Source of the DNA: an uncultured Acidimicrobiales bacterium
GTDB taxonomy: Bacteria; Actinomycetota; Acidimicrobiia; Acidimicrobiales; SZUA-35
Direction of reading: 5' to 3'
Length of the DNA stretch: 36,533 nucleotides
Assembly: GCA_938021675.1 (NCBI GenBank)
Contig: CALIFY010000050.1
Coordinates: 1-36,533 of the forward strand
The notes below the pieces were generated by a model. It searched no databases and was not told the DNA's origin. It saw only the letters and a list, made by a program, of their open reading frames with translations. The position numbers and the translations under genes were made by a program. Positions 6,755-13,356 of the stretch are shown here, one piece after another; position 1 is the first letter of the stretch, and every line of letters starts with the position of its first letter.

Positions 6755-7773
6755 CCGAGGCCCCAGCGTTGGGCGTATTCGGCGTTGGCCGACGACAGCT
6801 CGGCCGCCGTCAACGCTTCCAGCTCGACGGGATCAAGCTCGGCCGGCGGGCCGGGTGTCCGGGTTTGCGGGCCGCGGTTGGGCTGGTCGGGTGGGTCGCT
6901 GTTGGCGTGCCGACGGACAGCGCCGAGCCACCAACGGCGAGGGTCGTCGGCGCCGCGGGCGGCAGCATCGTGGCCGAGTTCGACGACCACGGCGGGATCC
7001 CATCCGCGTTTGAGTGCTCGGCTCACGGTGCGTTCCTCGCCGACGGTCGGCGTCGCGTCGAGGTAGCCGATCGCCTGCAACGCTTCCCTGCCCACCACCA
7101 CCGCCACGGGTTCGGGCTCGGCGCTCTTGGGTCTGTCTGAGCGCGTGGGTGGTGGTTGTTTTTCTGCCCCTGCCTCTGCCTCTGCCTCTGTCTCTGCCTC
7201 TGATGCACGTGCTAAGCGCTTTTGGCTTGCACTGCGCTTGCGCTGCGCTGCCGCTGTACCGCTGTGCTGTGCTTGCGCAGCGCTAGCGCTTTTGTGCGCT
7301 CTGACCTGGTCTTTCTCGTCACAAAGAGGGCACCCCTCTCGTGGGTTACCGTCGTGCCAGCCCTGCTTATGACCGGACCGGAAACCGTTAGCTCGCTTTT
7401 TGGCCTCTGCCTCCGCCCGACGGTTTTCCACAGCTTCGACTGGATCGTTGTGTTTGAACCATCCCGAGATCCGGTACGTGTGCATCTTGTCGTCGACGAT
7501 TTCCCACAGTCCGAGCACTACCAGTTCGCCGATGGCGTCGGCTACGACGTCCTGGCAAACGTCGCCACTTTCGACCGTGACCGGAACGTCGAACAAACCA
7601 CCTAGAACCGACCGCCGGCTGACGATCCCATCACGAGCGGACACCTTGGCATGGACGAGCCCGCGGAAGTAGACGAGTTGAGCGACCGCAGACGCGAAAT
7701 TGAGCCGTTCGTCGTTCAGCACGTCGACCGAGAGCGGCACGAAGAGTAGATCTTTAAGCGCCCGGTCTGTCAC
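6751..7773 (-). CDS. Replication-initiator-like phage protein
   Basis: The N-terminal 115 residues (LLFVPLSVDVLNDERLNFAS ... IVSRRSVLGGLF ... LGLWEIVDDKMHTYRISGWF) have the winged-helix pattern of phage replisome organiser or DnaT/DnaD-like N-terminal domains. The middle (about 125-215) is low complexity, with Ala/Gln/Lys/Arg repeats, a Cys pair (CPLC) and an EAETEAEAEAGAE run. The C-terminus is helical (EERTVSRALKRGWDPAVVVE). Position next to recT and the exonuclease supports a DNA replication role. The start is a GTG in a GTGA overlap with recT. Family assignment is tentative. Confidence 0.6.
   Translation of the reverse strand: MTDRALKDLLFVPLSVDVLNDERLNFASAVAQLVYFRGLVHAKVSARDGIVSRRSVLGGLFDVPVTVESGDVCQDVVADAIGELVVLGLWEIVDDKMHTYRISGWFKHNDPVEAVENRRAEAEAKKRANGFRSGHKQGWHDGNPREGCPLCDEKDQVRAHKSASAAQAQHSGTAAAQRKRSASQKRLARASEAETEAEAEAGAEKQPPPTRSDRPKSAEPEPVAVVVGREALQAIGYLDATPTVGEERTVSRALKRGWDPAVVVELGHDAAARGADDPRRWWLGAVRRHANSDPPDQPNRGPQTRTPGPPAELDPVELEALTAAELSSANAEYAQRWGLG
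7164..7205. repeat. Hexamer microsatellite (CTGCCT)n inside the replication gene
   Basis: Seven consecutive hexamers, five of them exact or near-exact CTGCCT, encode the Glu/Ala run of the replication-type protein on the minus strand. Slippage here would change the length of the acidic linker without a frameshift. Confidence 0.85.
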
Positions 7774-8879
7774 GCCGACTCCAGCCAGTCGAGCATGGTC
7801 ATCGTGTGTGCGGGGTTGGCGGCGAGCCCGTCGACCGTCGGGTAATGAACGCCGGTCTGAGCGTGCGTGTTTTTGAGCAGGGCCGTCACGCCACCGTTGC
7901 CTTTCGCTCCGGTTCGGAGCGCGGCGACTCGTTCCTCGGCGGTCGAGGTGACCGCACCGCTAGGAGGACCGGCCGAGGAGCCCGCTGCCACGGTCGGCTC
8001 CTCGGCCGGTGGGACGCCCACAGCATCAGGAGGGGGTGATGCTGTGGGCGGGTCTTGTGGCGTGTAGGGCTCGACCGCGGGGTACTCGCTGACGATGCCG
8101 CCGTGTTCGTCGTCGAAGGTCAGGGGCCGCTCGTCGGCTGTGACAGCGCCGCTGTCGGCTGGGGTGAGGTCAAGGAACGGGACCAACGCCCGTACGGCTG
8201 ACTTGCGCCACATCTCGGCTTCCCACTTGGTCCATGGCGAGTAGGGGCGGGCCTTGGTCGACTTCCACGACTCCGACATCGCTCGCCGGGCGTGGACGTC
8301 TTCGATGTCGAGAACGACGAAGTTGTAGCCACCGTCGTGGTACCGGGCGACGGCGTAGACGCAGGTAAGTTCACCGGCTCTGCTCCGCGGTGCCGGTGAG
8401 TGTTCGAGGGTGTCGGATTCGAGTCCGCGTGCCCATTCGAAGTGATCGTTGTCGCGTACGACCTCAGCGAAAATGGTCTTGACGTTTGGGGCGCGGCGGG
8501 CGATCTTGAGGTAGCCCCTGTACCCGATCGACAGCTCGGCTTCGTCGACTCCGTCGTTCTTCCGTGGAAGAATCCATGCCTCCTGCGACGGGGTGTTCGG
8601 TTCCAGGCCGATAGTCGCCGCCTGGAGCGCTGCGATAAGGAGCGACCCTCGGCCTTGGTCGGTCTCGAAACATTTCGTGAGCCGCGGTGTCGACTTCACG
8701 GCCATAAGCGTTAACCGACTGAACCGGTCCGGGTCAACATGGTCTGGCAGGACTGCCCGGAACGCCGGTGATTGAGCCTCGATGGCCTGTCGGATGACAG
8801 CGGCTAGGGACGGCTTATCGGGCGTCGCAGCGATGACATCATCGCGTTTTTGGACAGCGTTACGAACATTCACTTTCAT
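7770..8879 (-). CDS. recT: RecT-family single-strand annealing protein
   Basis: Residues about 25-255 match the RecT family: VIRQAIEAQSPAFRAVLP, DRFSRLTLMAVKSTPRLTKC, LLIAALQAATIGLEPNTPSQ, then AELSIGYRGYLKIARRAPNVK and WTKWEAEMWRKSAVRALVPF. The C-terminal 110 residues are Pro/Ala-rich. RecT pairs single strands made by its partner exonuclease and drives recombination-dependent replication. The partner gene lies directly upstream with a 4-bp overlap. Length and motif order are normal. Start ATG at 8879; a longer frame is not available because of the overlap. Confidence 0.93.
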   Translation of the reverse strand: MKVNVRNAVQKRDDVIAATPDKPSLAAVIRQAIEAQSPAFRAVLPDHVDPDRFSRLTLMAVKSTPRLTKCFETDQGRGSLLIAALQAATIGLEPNTPSQEAWILPRKNDGVDEAELSIGYRGYLKIARRAPNVKTIFAEVVRDNDHFEWARGLESDTLEHSPAPRSRAGELTCVYAVARYHDGGYNFVVLDIEDVHARRAMSESWKSTKARPYSPWTKWEAEMWRKSAVRALVPFLDLTPADSGAVTADERPLTFDDEHGGIVSEYPAVEPYTPQDPPTASPPPDAVGVPPAEEPTVAAGSSAGPPSGAVTSTAEERVAALRTGAKGNGGVTALLKNTHAQTGVHYPTVDGLAANPAHTMTMLDWLESA

Positions 8880-9922
8880 CCTCCGGTGTTCTTCGGGATT
8901 CGCAGAACACGGAACGGGTCGGACTCATCGACCTCGCCGCAGTGTTCGCAGGTGGTTTTCCTGGTCTGAGTGCCGAGAGTGACCGCCCGTTGCCCGTTGA
9001 CGGTTCCCTCGTAGTTGTCAGCGATCGCCCACTTGAGGACCGCGGTCGCCGCTCCGACAGCGTCCGAGGCCGCCTTCTTTGCTGCCTTCGCTTCGGTCAA
9101 CATCGCGACAGCGCCGGCAACGTCATCGATCTCGACAGTCGACTTCGGGACATGCGCGGGGTAGATCGCTTCGATCGCTGCGAGGGTCGCAGCGTGCCCA
9201 TCGAGCGGTGGCGGTTCACCGGTCAAGACATGGCCGGTCCAAAACGCTTCGACCCGCTCCACCATGAAATCGATGTCGTCCTGATCCCGTTCTAGTTCAT
9301 AGACACGGAACCGGCGGCCGTGCAGCGTCGCGAACCACACCCGTTCCCACCCGGTCGCCGCCATCTGCCATTGACCTTGAGTCTGATAATGGGCCGGTAT
9401 CTCGATCCAGGGCACACCCCAGTCCGTTTTGATTTCTAGGCCACCGAGCACGTCACCGATAGGCGTGTCCGGCGAGTCGGCGACGGCCCCGTCCGGGGTC
9501 GCTAACATCCACGGGCGTTCAGGGTTCGTGACCCGCATTTGCTCGCCGACAATATGGAAACCGGTCCGGTCGGTGAACCACGGGCCGAGCATCGCTTCTG
9601 CTCGACGGCCGAATTCTTTCGGGTCGTCGTCGTTGTCGAACTGGTCGTCGTCGGGGACCAGGCCGACTTTGTCAGCCCAGATCGACCAGGGCGACGACCA
9701 GGGCGACAGGCCGAGGACCGCGGCGACATCGGACGCGCCGATGCCCCCTCTACGCCACGCCAGCCATTCGCTTCGATCAAAGTGGCCGGGAGCCTGCAAT
9801 GCTCCTTCACCTTGGGGGGTTCGGCTGTTCTCTTGGCTCCCGGCCCCGCCCTCCTCCCCACCCGTAGGCAGTTGTGAGGGCGTGCCGATTTCGGCAACCG
9901 ACGAATCGGTGCTGGCCGTCAT
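8876..9922 (-). CDS. YqaJ-type (lambda exonuclease-like) recombinase nuclease
   Basis: The segment about residues 45-225 carries the YqaJ/lambda-exonuclease fold: EWLAWRRGGIGASDVAAVLG, FGRRAEAMLGPWF, MLATPDGAV, the E-x-K core in GGLEIKTDW, and HYQTQGQWQMAATG. These give the PD-(D/E)XK catalytic residues. The enzyme should resect double-stranded ends 5' to 3', feeding RecT. The C-terminal tail has a CEHCGEVDESDPF zinc-knuckle-like end, which is unusual but plausible. It overlaps the genes on both sides by 4 bp, so nuclease and annealase are made together. Confidence 0.93.
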   Translation of the reverse strand: MTASTDSSVAEIGTPSQLPTGGEEGGAGSQENSRTPQGEGALQAPGHFDRSEWLAWRRGGIGASDVAAVLGLSPWSSPWSIWADKVGLVPDDDQFDNDDDPKEFGRRAEAMLGPWFTDRTGFHIVGEQMRVTNPERPWMLATPDGAVADSPDTPIGDVLGGLEIKTDWGVPWIEIPAHYQTQGQWQMAATGWERVWFATLHGRRFRVYELERDQDDIDFMVERVEAFWTGHVLTGEPPPLDGHAATLAAIEAIYPAHVPKSTVEIDDVAGAVAMLTEAKAAKKAASDAVGAATAVLKWAIADNYEGTVNGQRAVTLGTQTRKTTCEHCGEVDESDPFRVLRIPKNTGG

Positions 9923-10395
9923 AGCGCACCGTCCCGCATCTCGCGGCGGACGTACTCAGCGATAAGGGCAGCCTCCGCCCGGCCGCTGTCTTTCTTTCGA
10001 GCGAACAGGTCGGCGTTGCCTGGCCAGAGTTCGATGGCTTTAGCCCTCGATTTCTCTTTGCTGCGGGTCGGGTCTTTCCCGACGCGCAGCGCCTTTTTCC
10101 AGTCCTGGGGGCGGACGTCGAGAACTTGGTGGCTGACACCGAACGCGGCGCGCATGGTCCCCCAGCAGTCACCGAATTTGAACGCCCCGCTGTGGCCCTC
10201 GCCTGGTCTGGATCGGACGAGTTCGAGGCCGACGAGTTTGATCCGATCGTCGGTCGTGTAACCGCGCAGGAGCGGGATGGATACCCACCGGTCGACGGTA
10301 GGCATGTCGTCGGCGTAGTCGAGGCGCCCGTCGAGTGCGACAGCGGCGATCGCTCCGGTGACGCCGGGGTCGATCCCGACAATGATTCCGGTCAT
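9919..10395 (-). CDS. RuvC-like Holliday junction resolvase
   Basis: The N-terminus IIVGIDPGVTGAIAAV is the first acidic strand of the RuvC/RNase H fold. The Glu in LVGLELVRSRPG and the C-terminal acidic SGRAEAALIAEYV supply the other metal ligands. The RKKDSGRAEAALIAEY end is typical of small phage resolvases. It would cut branched DNA produced by the exonuclease and RecT. The ATG at 10395 gives an exact ATGA overlap with the upstream gene; the 13-residue extension to 10434 would overlap it further and is unlikely. Confidence 0.9.
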   Translation of the reverse strand: MTGIIVGIDPGVTGAIAAVALDGRLDYADDMPTVDRWVSIPLLRGYTTDDRIKLVGLELVRSRPGEGHSGAFKFGDCWGTMRAAFGVSHQVLDVRPQDWKKALRVGKDPTRSKEKSRAKAIELWPGNADLFARKKDSGRAEAALIAEYVRREMRDGAL

Positions 10396-10700
10396 GGTGT
10401 GCATCCGTGGTGTCGGTAGAGGCCGTCGGACCACAGGTCGATTGGTTGGCCTTCATGGATGGGCAGGTTGCAGCCCTCGCACTGGTCGAGGGTTCCGGCG
10501 GCGGGGACGGTCGCTACGACTACGACGCCGGGGCGGGTGGTGGGTGGTTGTTTGCAGTAGACGCACCAGTCAGGGTCAGCGATGCCGTGGACGCATTCAG
10601 ACACCGCTGACCGCCACCGGTAGAAACGCGAGGCCGCGTACGCTCCGGCGAGCGCTACGCATCCCCACGACAAAAGGGTCATAAGTAGCCACCGGGTCAC
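10392..10700 (-). CDS. Membrane-anchored Cys-rich protein (102 aa)
   Basis: Residues 3-25 form a hydrophobic segment (WLLMTLLSWGCVALAGAYAA), followed by a basic stretch. Two cysteine sites follow: CVHGIADPDWCVYC and CEGCNLPIHEG with a C-terminal HHGC. These look like zinc knuckles on the cytoplasmic side. The start is GTG inside a GTGA overlap with the 29-residue gene upstream. No family name is known to me. Confidence 0.65.
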   Translation of the reverse strand: MTRWLLMTLLSWGCVALAGAYAASRFYRWRSAVSECVHGIADPDWCVYCKQPPTTRPGVVVVATVPAAGTLDQCEGCNLPIHEGQPIDLWSDGLYRHHGCTP

Positions 10701-10786
10701 TTACGCCGAAGCGGGACAGCCACAACGAGCATGATCGCCAGGCCACTTAGTACGTAGATGGCGGCTACCACGTCGGCGGCGTTCAT
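10697..10786 (-). CDS. 29-residue single-span membrane microprotein
   Basis: The ATG overlaps the preceding stop by 4 bp (ATGA) and its TGA overlaps the next GTG by 4 bp (GTGA), so it exactly fills what would otherwise be an 82-bp gap in an operon without gaps. The product is almost wholly one hydrophobic helix (VVAAIYVLSGLAIMLVVAV) ending in PLRRK, the positive-inside arrangement. It is too short for most gene finders. Membrane anchoring, or a holin/antiholin or regulatory microprotein role, is possible but unproven. Confidence 0.6.
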   Translation of the reverse strand: MNAADVVAAIYVLSGLAIMLVVAVPLRRK

Positions 10787-11256
10787 GCCGGTTCCATCCG
10801 TCGACGGTCAGCGGTGATGACCTCGATCGCCCAATCGATCGCAGCTCGACGGTAAAGCATCGCTTCGATGTTCACGCGGGGCCGGGACCGGATCGTTCGG
10901 GTGATGTCTTGCACCCACTCATCCAGAACGGCGAGATACCAATCATCTCGATCGGTCGGAGGCACGTCGACGTAAGGGGAAGCCATCTCGTACGCCCACC
11001 AAACCGCCAGCTCACGCTCACGCGACCCACCACAATCCCTCAATGTCCGCGCCGCCGACGCAAGCTCGAACAAGCAGATCGATGTCCGGTCGGGGCCGGT
11101 CATGACCGGTGGTGAGGTGTTGTTTCGGTCGCGTCCGGGTCCCCGGTTCCGGGCACGAATCGCCTGCGCTCGGCTCTTGTCGTTGCTGGCTTGGCGTTGC
11201 CCTTCTCTGAACCCGGCACCGGGCGCGTAGCCCTGGCCTTGCATGTTGTTGGCCAT
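10783..11256 (-). CDS. Hypothetical early phage protein (157 aa)
   Basis: This is the first gene of the leftward operon. No family is recognised. The first 50 residues are basic and disordered (Gln/Arg/Asn-rich), and the rest is helical with many Trp and Arg residues (ELAVWWAYEMASPYVD, WYLAVLDEWVQDITRTIRS, RRAAIDWAIEVI). The ATG has a strong AAGGGAGGG ribosome site, in contrast to the overlapped genes downstream. Its leader is highly structured. Confidence 0.7.
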   Translation of the reverse strand: MANNMQGQGYAPGAGFREGQRQASNDKSRAQAIRARNRGPGRDRNNTSPPVMTGPDRTSICLFELASAARTLRDCGGSRERELAVWWAYEMASPYVDVPPTDRDDWYLAVLDEWVQDITRTIRSRPRVNIEAMLYRRAAIDWAIEVITADRRRMEPA

Positions 11257-11289
11257 TACGATGGCCCTCCCTTCAGAACAGTGATGGGA

Positions 11290-11412
11290 GGGCGGCGACC
11301 GGCGTTCCTGGAAGTTCTCCGGTCGCCGCCCAAATGAACTTTTACGGCGGTTGCACCCTCGCTAGTCGAGGGGTCTCCGATGAACGGACCTCCCAGGAGT
11401 GGGAGGAACCGC
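11290..11412 (-). ncRNA. Candidate structured leader RNA: cloverleaf plus H-type pseudoknot
   Basis: Read on the minus strand, an outer stem GCGGTT/AACCGC (11407-11412 with 11347-11352) closes three arms: a 7-bp stem (CCTCCCA/TGGGAGG, loop of 4), a 4-bp stem (TCCG/CGGA, loop of 5) and a 6-bp stem (CCCTCG/CGAGGG, loop of 5). Next come AAGTTC, a perfect 13-nt arm GGGCGGCGACCGG, GAACTT and the complementary CCGGTCGCCGCCC, in the order expected of an H-type pseudoknot. The ribosome site of the operon follows 14 nt later. Every helix is perfect Watson-Crick. Function is unknown; a riboswitch-like leader or a processed RNA are both possible. Confidence 0.4.
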
Positions 11413-11416
11413 GCGT

Positions 11417-11437
11417 GGTCAGACCGTGGTCATGACC
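11417..11437. promoter_or_regulatory. Tandem dyads, possible operator
   Basis: Two dyad elements, GGTCAGACC and the perfect palindrome GGTCATGACC, are spaced 11 bp start to start, close to one helical turn, just upstream of the structured leader. Cooperative binding of a phage regulator is a possibility; I see no convincing minus-10 box next to them. Confidence 0.3.
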
Positions 11438-11540
11438 CGCGGCCGGTTTCGGTTCCGTTCACCAGAGACGAGTTGCTCGACGCCGTGCCGCCGCGCAACG
11501 ACGCCGAGCAGAATCGATAGAGAGTGGCCGGGATAGGCGG

Positions 11541-11861
11541 CTATTCGTTGCCGTCGTCCGGTGGCGTTATTAGCGCGATCGCCTCGGCGGTTGTGTGGCT
11601 GACAATCGAGGCACCGGGTACGTCGAGCGCGACGTCGTCGACTCTTTGACAGGTCTCGATCTTTCGGCGAATTCTCGCTACCGCTTCGCCCGTATAGCTC
11701 CATCGAGCGAGCCGGCCCCAACAGTCGAGAAGTTCGATCGAGACCGGTTTTCCGTCGAGATTGATTTGCCACAGCCATACCGGCGCGGTAGTCGCTATCC
11801 CGATTCGGTGTTGTCGGCGCACCGAGTCTTTCGGCTCGATGCCTATCTCGGATAGGCGCAT
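11541..11861 (-). CDS. Hypothetical phage protein (106 aa)
   Basis: No family is recognised. The N-terminal half is beta-rich with many Trp (VWLWQINLDGKPVSIELLDCW), then a helical basic part (EAVARIRRKIETC), and the C-terminus ends in an Ala-rich helix. A GAAGGGA ribosome site lies 13 bases before the ATG, within a leader segment that is duplicated upstream of the gene starting at 11256. There is an 18-bp gap to the gene before it. Confidence 0.55.
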   Translation of the reverse strand: MRLSEIGIEPKDSVRRQHRIGIATTAPVWLWQINLDGKPVSIELLDCWGRLARWSYTGEAVARIRRKIETCQRVDDVALDVPGASIVSHTTAEAIALITPPDDGNE

Positions 11862-11879
11862 TACTTTTGCGGCTTCCCT

Positions 11880-12077
11880 TCAGTTCTCGGATGTGATGAG
11901 AAGGGCGGCGACGGCGCGGACTGGCTTGTGGCGTCGTTCGCCGCTTGCTTCCGGGTTGTAGTCGTCGACTGGGTAGGCCAACGGTGCACCGGGAGGGGCG
12001 GCACGCTCGAAGACGGCAGAGAGGTCGCCTAAAGTACCGACGTCCGACTTGGTGCGACAATGAGCAATATGGTTCAT
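11880..12077 (-). CDS. Small hypothetical phage protein (65 aa)
   Basis: No family is recognised. The start ATG overlaps the stop of the excisionase-like gene by one base (TGATG), and codon use is compatible with coding. The sequence is mixed, with an acidic and Pro-rich middle (YPVDDYNPEASGE). Its last codons overlap a hairpin (11905-11911 with 11938-11944) that resembles part of the later structured leader, so this end may serve both coding and RNA functions. Confidence 0.5.
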   Translation of the reverse strand: MNHIAHCRTKSDVGTLGDLSAVFERAAPPGAPLAYPVDDYNPEASGERRHKPVRAVAALLITSEN

Positions 12078-12289
12078 CAGCCATATTGCGAGCGTCCGAA
12101 CTGTGCTTCGGGCAATTCATCGACGAATCGTTCAAGTTCTGACCTTTCGACGATGGTCGAACCGCCTAGCTTTTTGGCCCTTATCGCTCCGGTGTTTAGC
12201 AGTCGGTAGAGGTTCGCTCGGGATATCCCGAGCGCTTCGGCAGCCGCTTCTGGCTTGTAGCCGACGGGAGTGGCGGCGGGGCGTTTCAT
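12077..12289 (-). CDS. Excisionase-like helix-turn-helix protein (70 aa)
   Basis: The segment YKPEAAAEALGISRANLYRL followed by NTGAIRAKKLGGSTIVERSE matches the HTH_17/MerR-like excisionase family, a winged helix-turn-helix used by phages and mobile elements as a recombination directionality factor or small regulator. It overlaps the upstream XRE gene by 4 bp. Its presence close to the tRNA attachment site supports an excisive element, yet no integrase is next to it. Confidence 0.8.
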   Translation of the reverse strand: MKRPAATPVGYKPEAAAEALGISRANLYRLLNTGAIRAKKLGGSTIVERSELERFVDELPEAQFGRSQYG

Positions 12290-12519
12290 CCGGCGGACAC
12301 CTCGGCAAGCTCGGCGAGGAGGCGGTGCCAGCGGAGCGCCGCCTTGCGGTTTGGATAGCGTTTACCGGCTTCCCATGCCAGTACCGCGGTATGGGAGACG
12401 CCAACGGCTTCGGCGACATGGCGGGCCGAGACCCTGGCCGCCTCACGCCGTCGGCGAGCCTCACCGTTGGCGGCCTGTGCTCTCATTTCGGCGACCTGCA
12501 CGACTTCGGTGGGTGACAT
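12286..12519 (-). CDS. XRE-type repressor-like regulator (77 aa)
   Basis: A compact helix-turn-helix (ARHVAEAVGVSHTAVLAWEA followed by GKRYPNRKAALRWHRLL) fills nearly the whole protein. It resembles small Cro/CI-like regulators. It starts just 23 bp from a palindromic operator shared with the divergent gene, so it is the likely master regulator of the lytic or excision decision. The ATG has no clear ribosome site, so the transcript may be nearly leaderless. Confidence 0.8.
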   Translation of the reverse strand: MSPTEVVQVAEMRAQAANGEARRRREAARVSARHVAEAVGVSHTAVLAWEAGKRYPNRKAALRWHRLLAELAEVSAG

Positions 12520-12542
12520 GGTCGAAACTTTAAACAGACCAC

Positions 12543-12580
12543 GTTTGTAATTGCAAACAGATAGCCGTCTTTTTTATAGG
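12543..12580. promoter_or_regulatory. Divergent promoter region with palindromic operator
   Basis: A 16-bp dyad GTTTGTAATTGCAAAC (one mismatch) overlaps TTGCAA, itself palindromic, which can serve as minus-35 both ways. Rightward it is followed after 18 bp by TATAGG; leftward, after 16 bp, by TTTAAA. The word AAACAGA occurs at 12532 and 12555. I infer the operator of the XRE protein. Confidence 0.5.
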
Positions 12581-12601
12581 CGATGGGTAGATTCGCCGTG
12601 G

Positions 12602-13291
12602 GTGCACTCGTGGTCTATTTCCGCTAACGTCATCGGCGTGTTCGAGTTCAAGGCCTCATCGGCTGGACTCACCCGCTTGCCGGTTGGCCGAAACGGTCGT
12701 TCTCGGGCGACATCCTGGCAATGCGATTTCTTCAACGAGGAAGAGGATCGGCTGAATGAGTTGGAGCCAGTGGCGACATTGGTGATCGACTTTGACGCCA
12801 ACGGCAGGGTGGTGGGTCAGCATCTGAATGGATCGGTTCATGGCATCACCGCGTCCCAATTGTCTCGGTTGCCTTGGACTCGCCTGATACGAATGGCCAA
12901 AAGCGAACGATCGCTCCAGCTAAACGCAGTAGTCAATCCCGACAAGCTGGAGCACGACGGCGCCAGTTCGACACTTCGACGCCTCGCCCAGGCCAAGGCG
13001 TCCGTGGCCGAAGAGCTGACAGCGATGGGGGAAAGTGTTAATCGAGTCAAGCGGCGGCCGGGGCGAGGCGGTCACCCAGACGAGTTCTATGAAGCTATAG
13101 CGCTTCGTTACTCCGCGTTGGTCGCCGAAGGGGTGACCAACCCGGTTCAGGTCATAGCGGAAGAAGAGAGCAACCGAAAAGAATCGGTTTCTCGGAACAC
13201 CGTGTCGACCTGGATTAAACGGTGCAGGGAACGGGGCCTACTCCCGTCGCCCGGTGGGAAACCTAGCCCGTCAAAGGGCAAGCCAAAATGA
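12602..13291 (+). CDS. Mobile-element regulatory protein with C-terminal helix-turn-helix
   Basis: The N-terminal 130 residues are of unknown fold (FEFKASSAGLTRLPVG, VATLVIDFDANGRVVGQHLN). The C-terminus (HPDEFYEAIALRYSALVAEG, PVQVIAEEE, VSRNTVSTWIKRCRERGLLP) is a helix-turn-helix seen at the end of many actinobacterial mobile-element proteins. It is transcribed away from the XRE repressor toward the tRNA attachment site. The frame is open from a TTG at 12551, but that lies inside the minus-35 region, so a GTG at 12602 or at 12638 is more likely; the exact start is unresolved. It is not an integrase: no Tyr or Ser recombinase motif is present. Confidence 0.7.
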   Translation: MHSWSISANVIGVFEFKASSAGLTRLPVGRNGRSRATSWQCDFFNEEEDRLNELEPVATLVIDFDANGRVVGQHLNGSVHGITASQLSRLPWTRLIRMAKSERSLQLNAVVNPDKLEHDGASSTLRRLAQAKASVAEELTAMGESVNRVKRRPGRGGHPDEFYEAIALRYSALVAEGVTNPVQVIAEEESNRKESVSRNTVSTWIKRCRERGLLPSPGGKPSPSKGKPK

Positions 13292-13304
13292 GAATCACCA
13301 AGAG

Positions 13305-13330
13305 GGCTCACAAAGACGGCTCACAATGAC
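13305..13330. repeat. 13-bp tandem repeat beside the tRNA attachment site
   Basis: GGCTCACAAAGAC is followed directly by GGCTCACAATGAC, differing at one position, 27 bp before the tRNA 3' end. Such paired short repeats next to an att core can be integrase or excisionase arm sites, which I infer here from position only. Confidence 0.6.
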
Positions 13331-13356
13331 GGTGTTTTCCCTGGTCAGAGCGTTAT

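Noticed and set aside
11283-11436. Open frame of about 55 codons on the minus strand through the structured leader, ending TAATG at the next gene
   Set aside because: It has no ATG or GTG start, only one late TTG, and the base pattern is better explained by RNA pairing.
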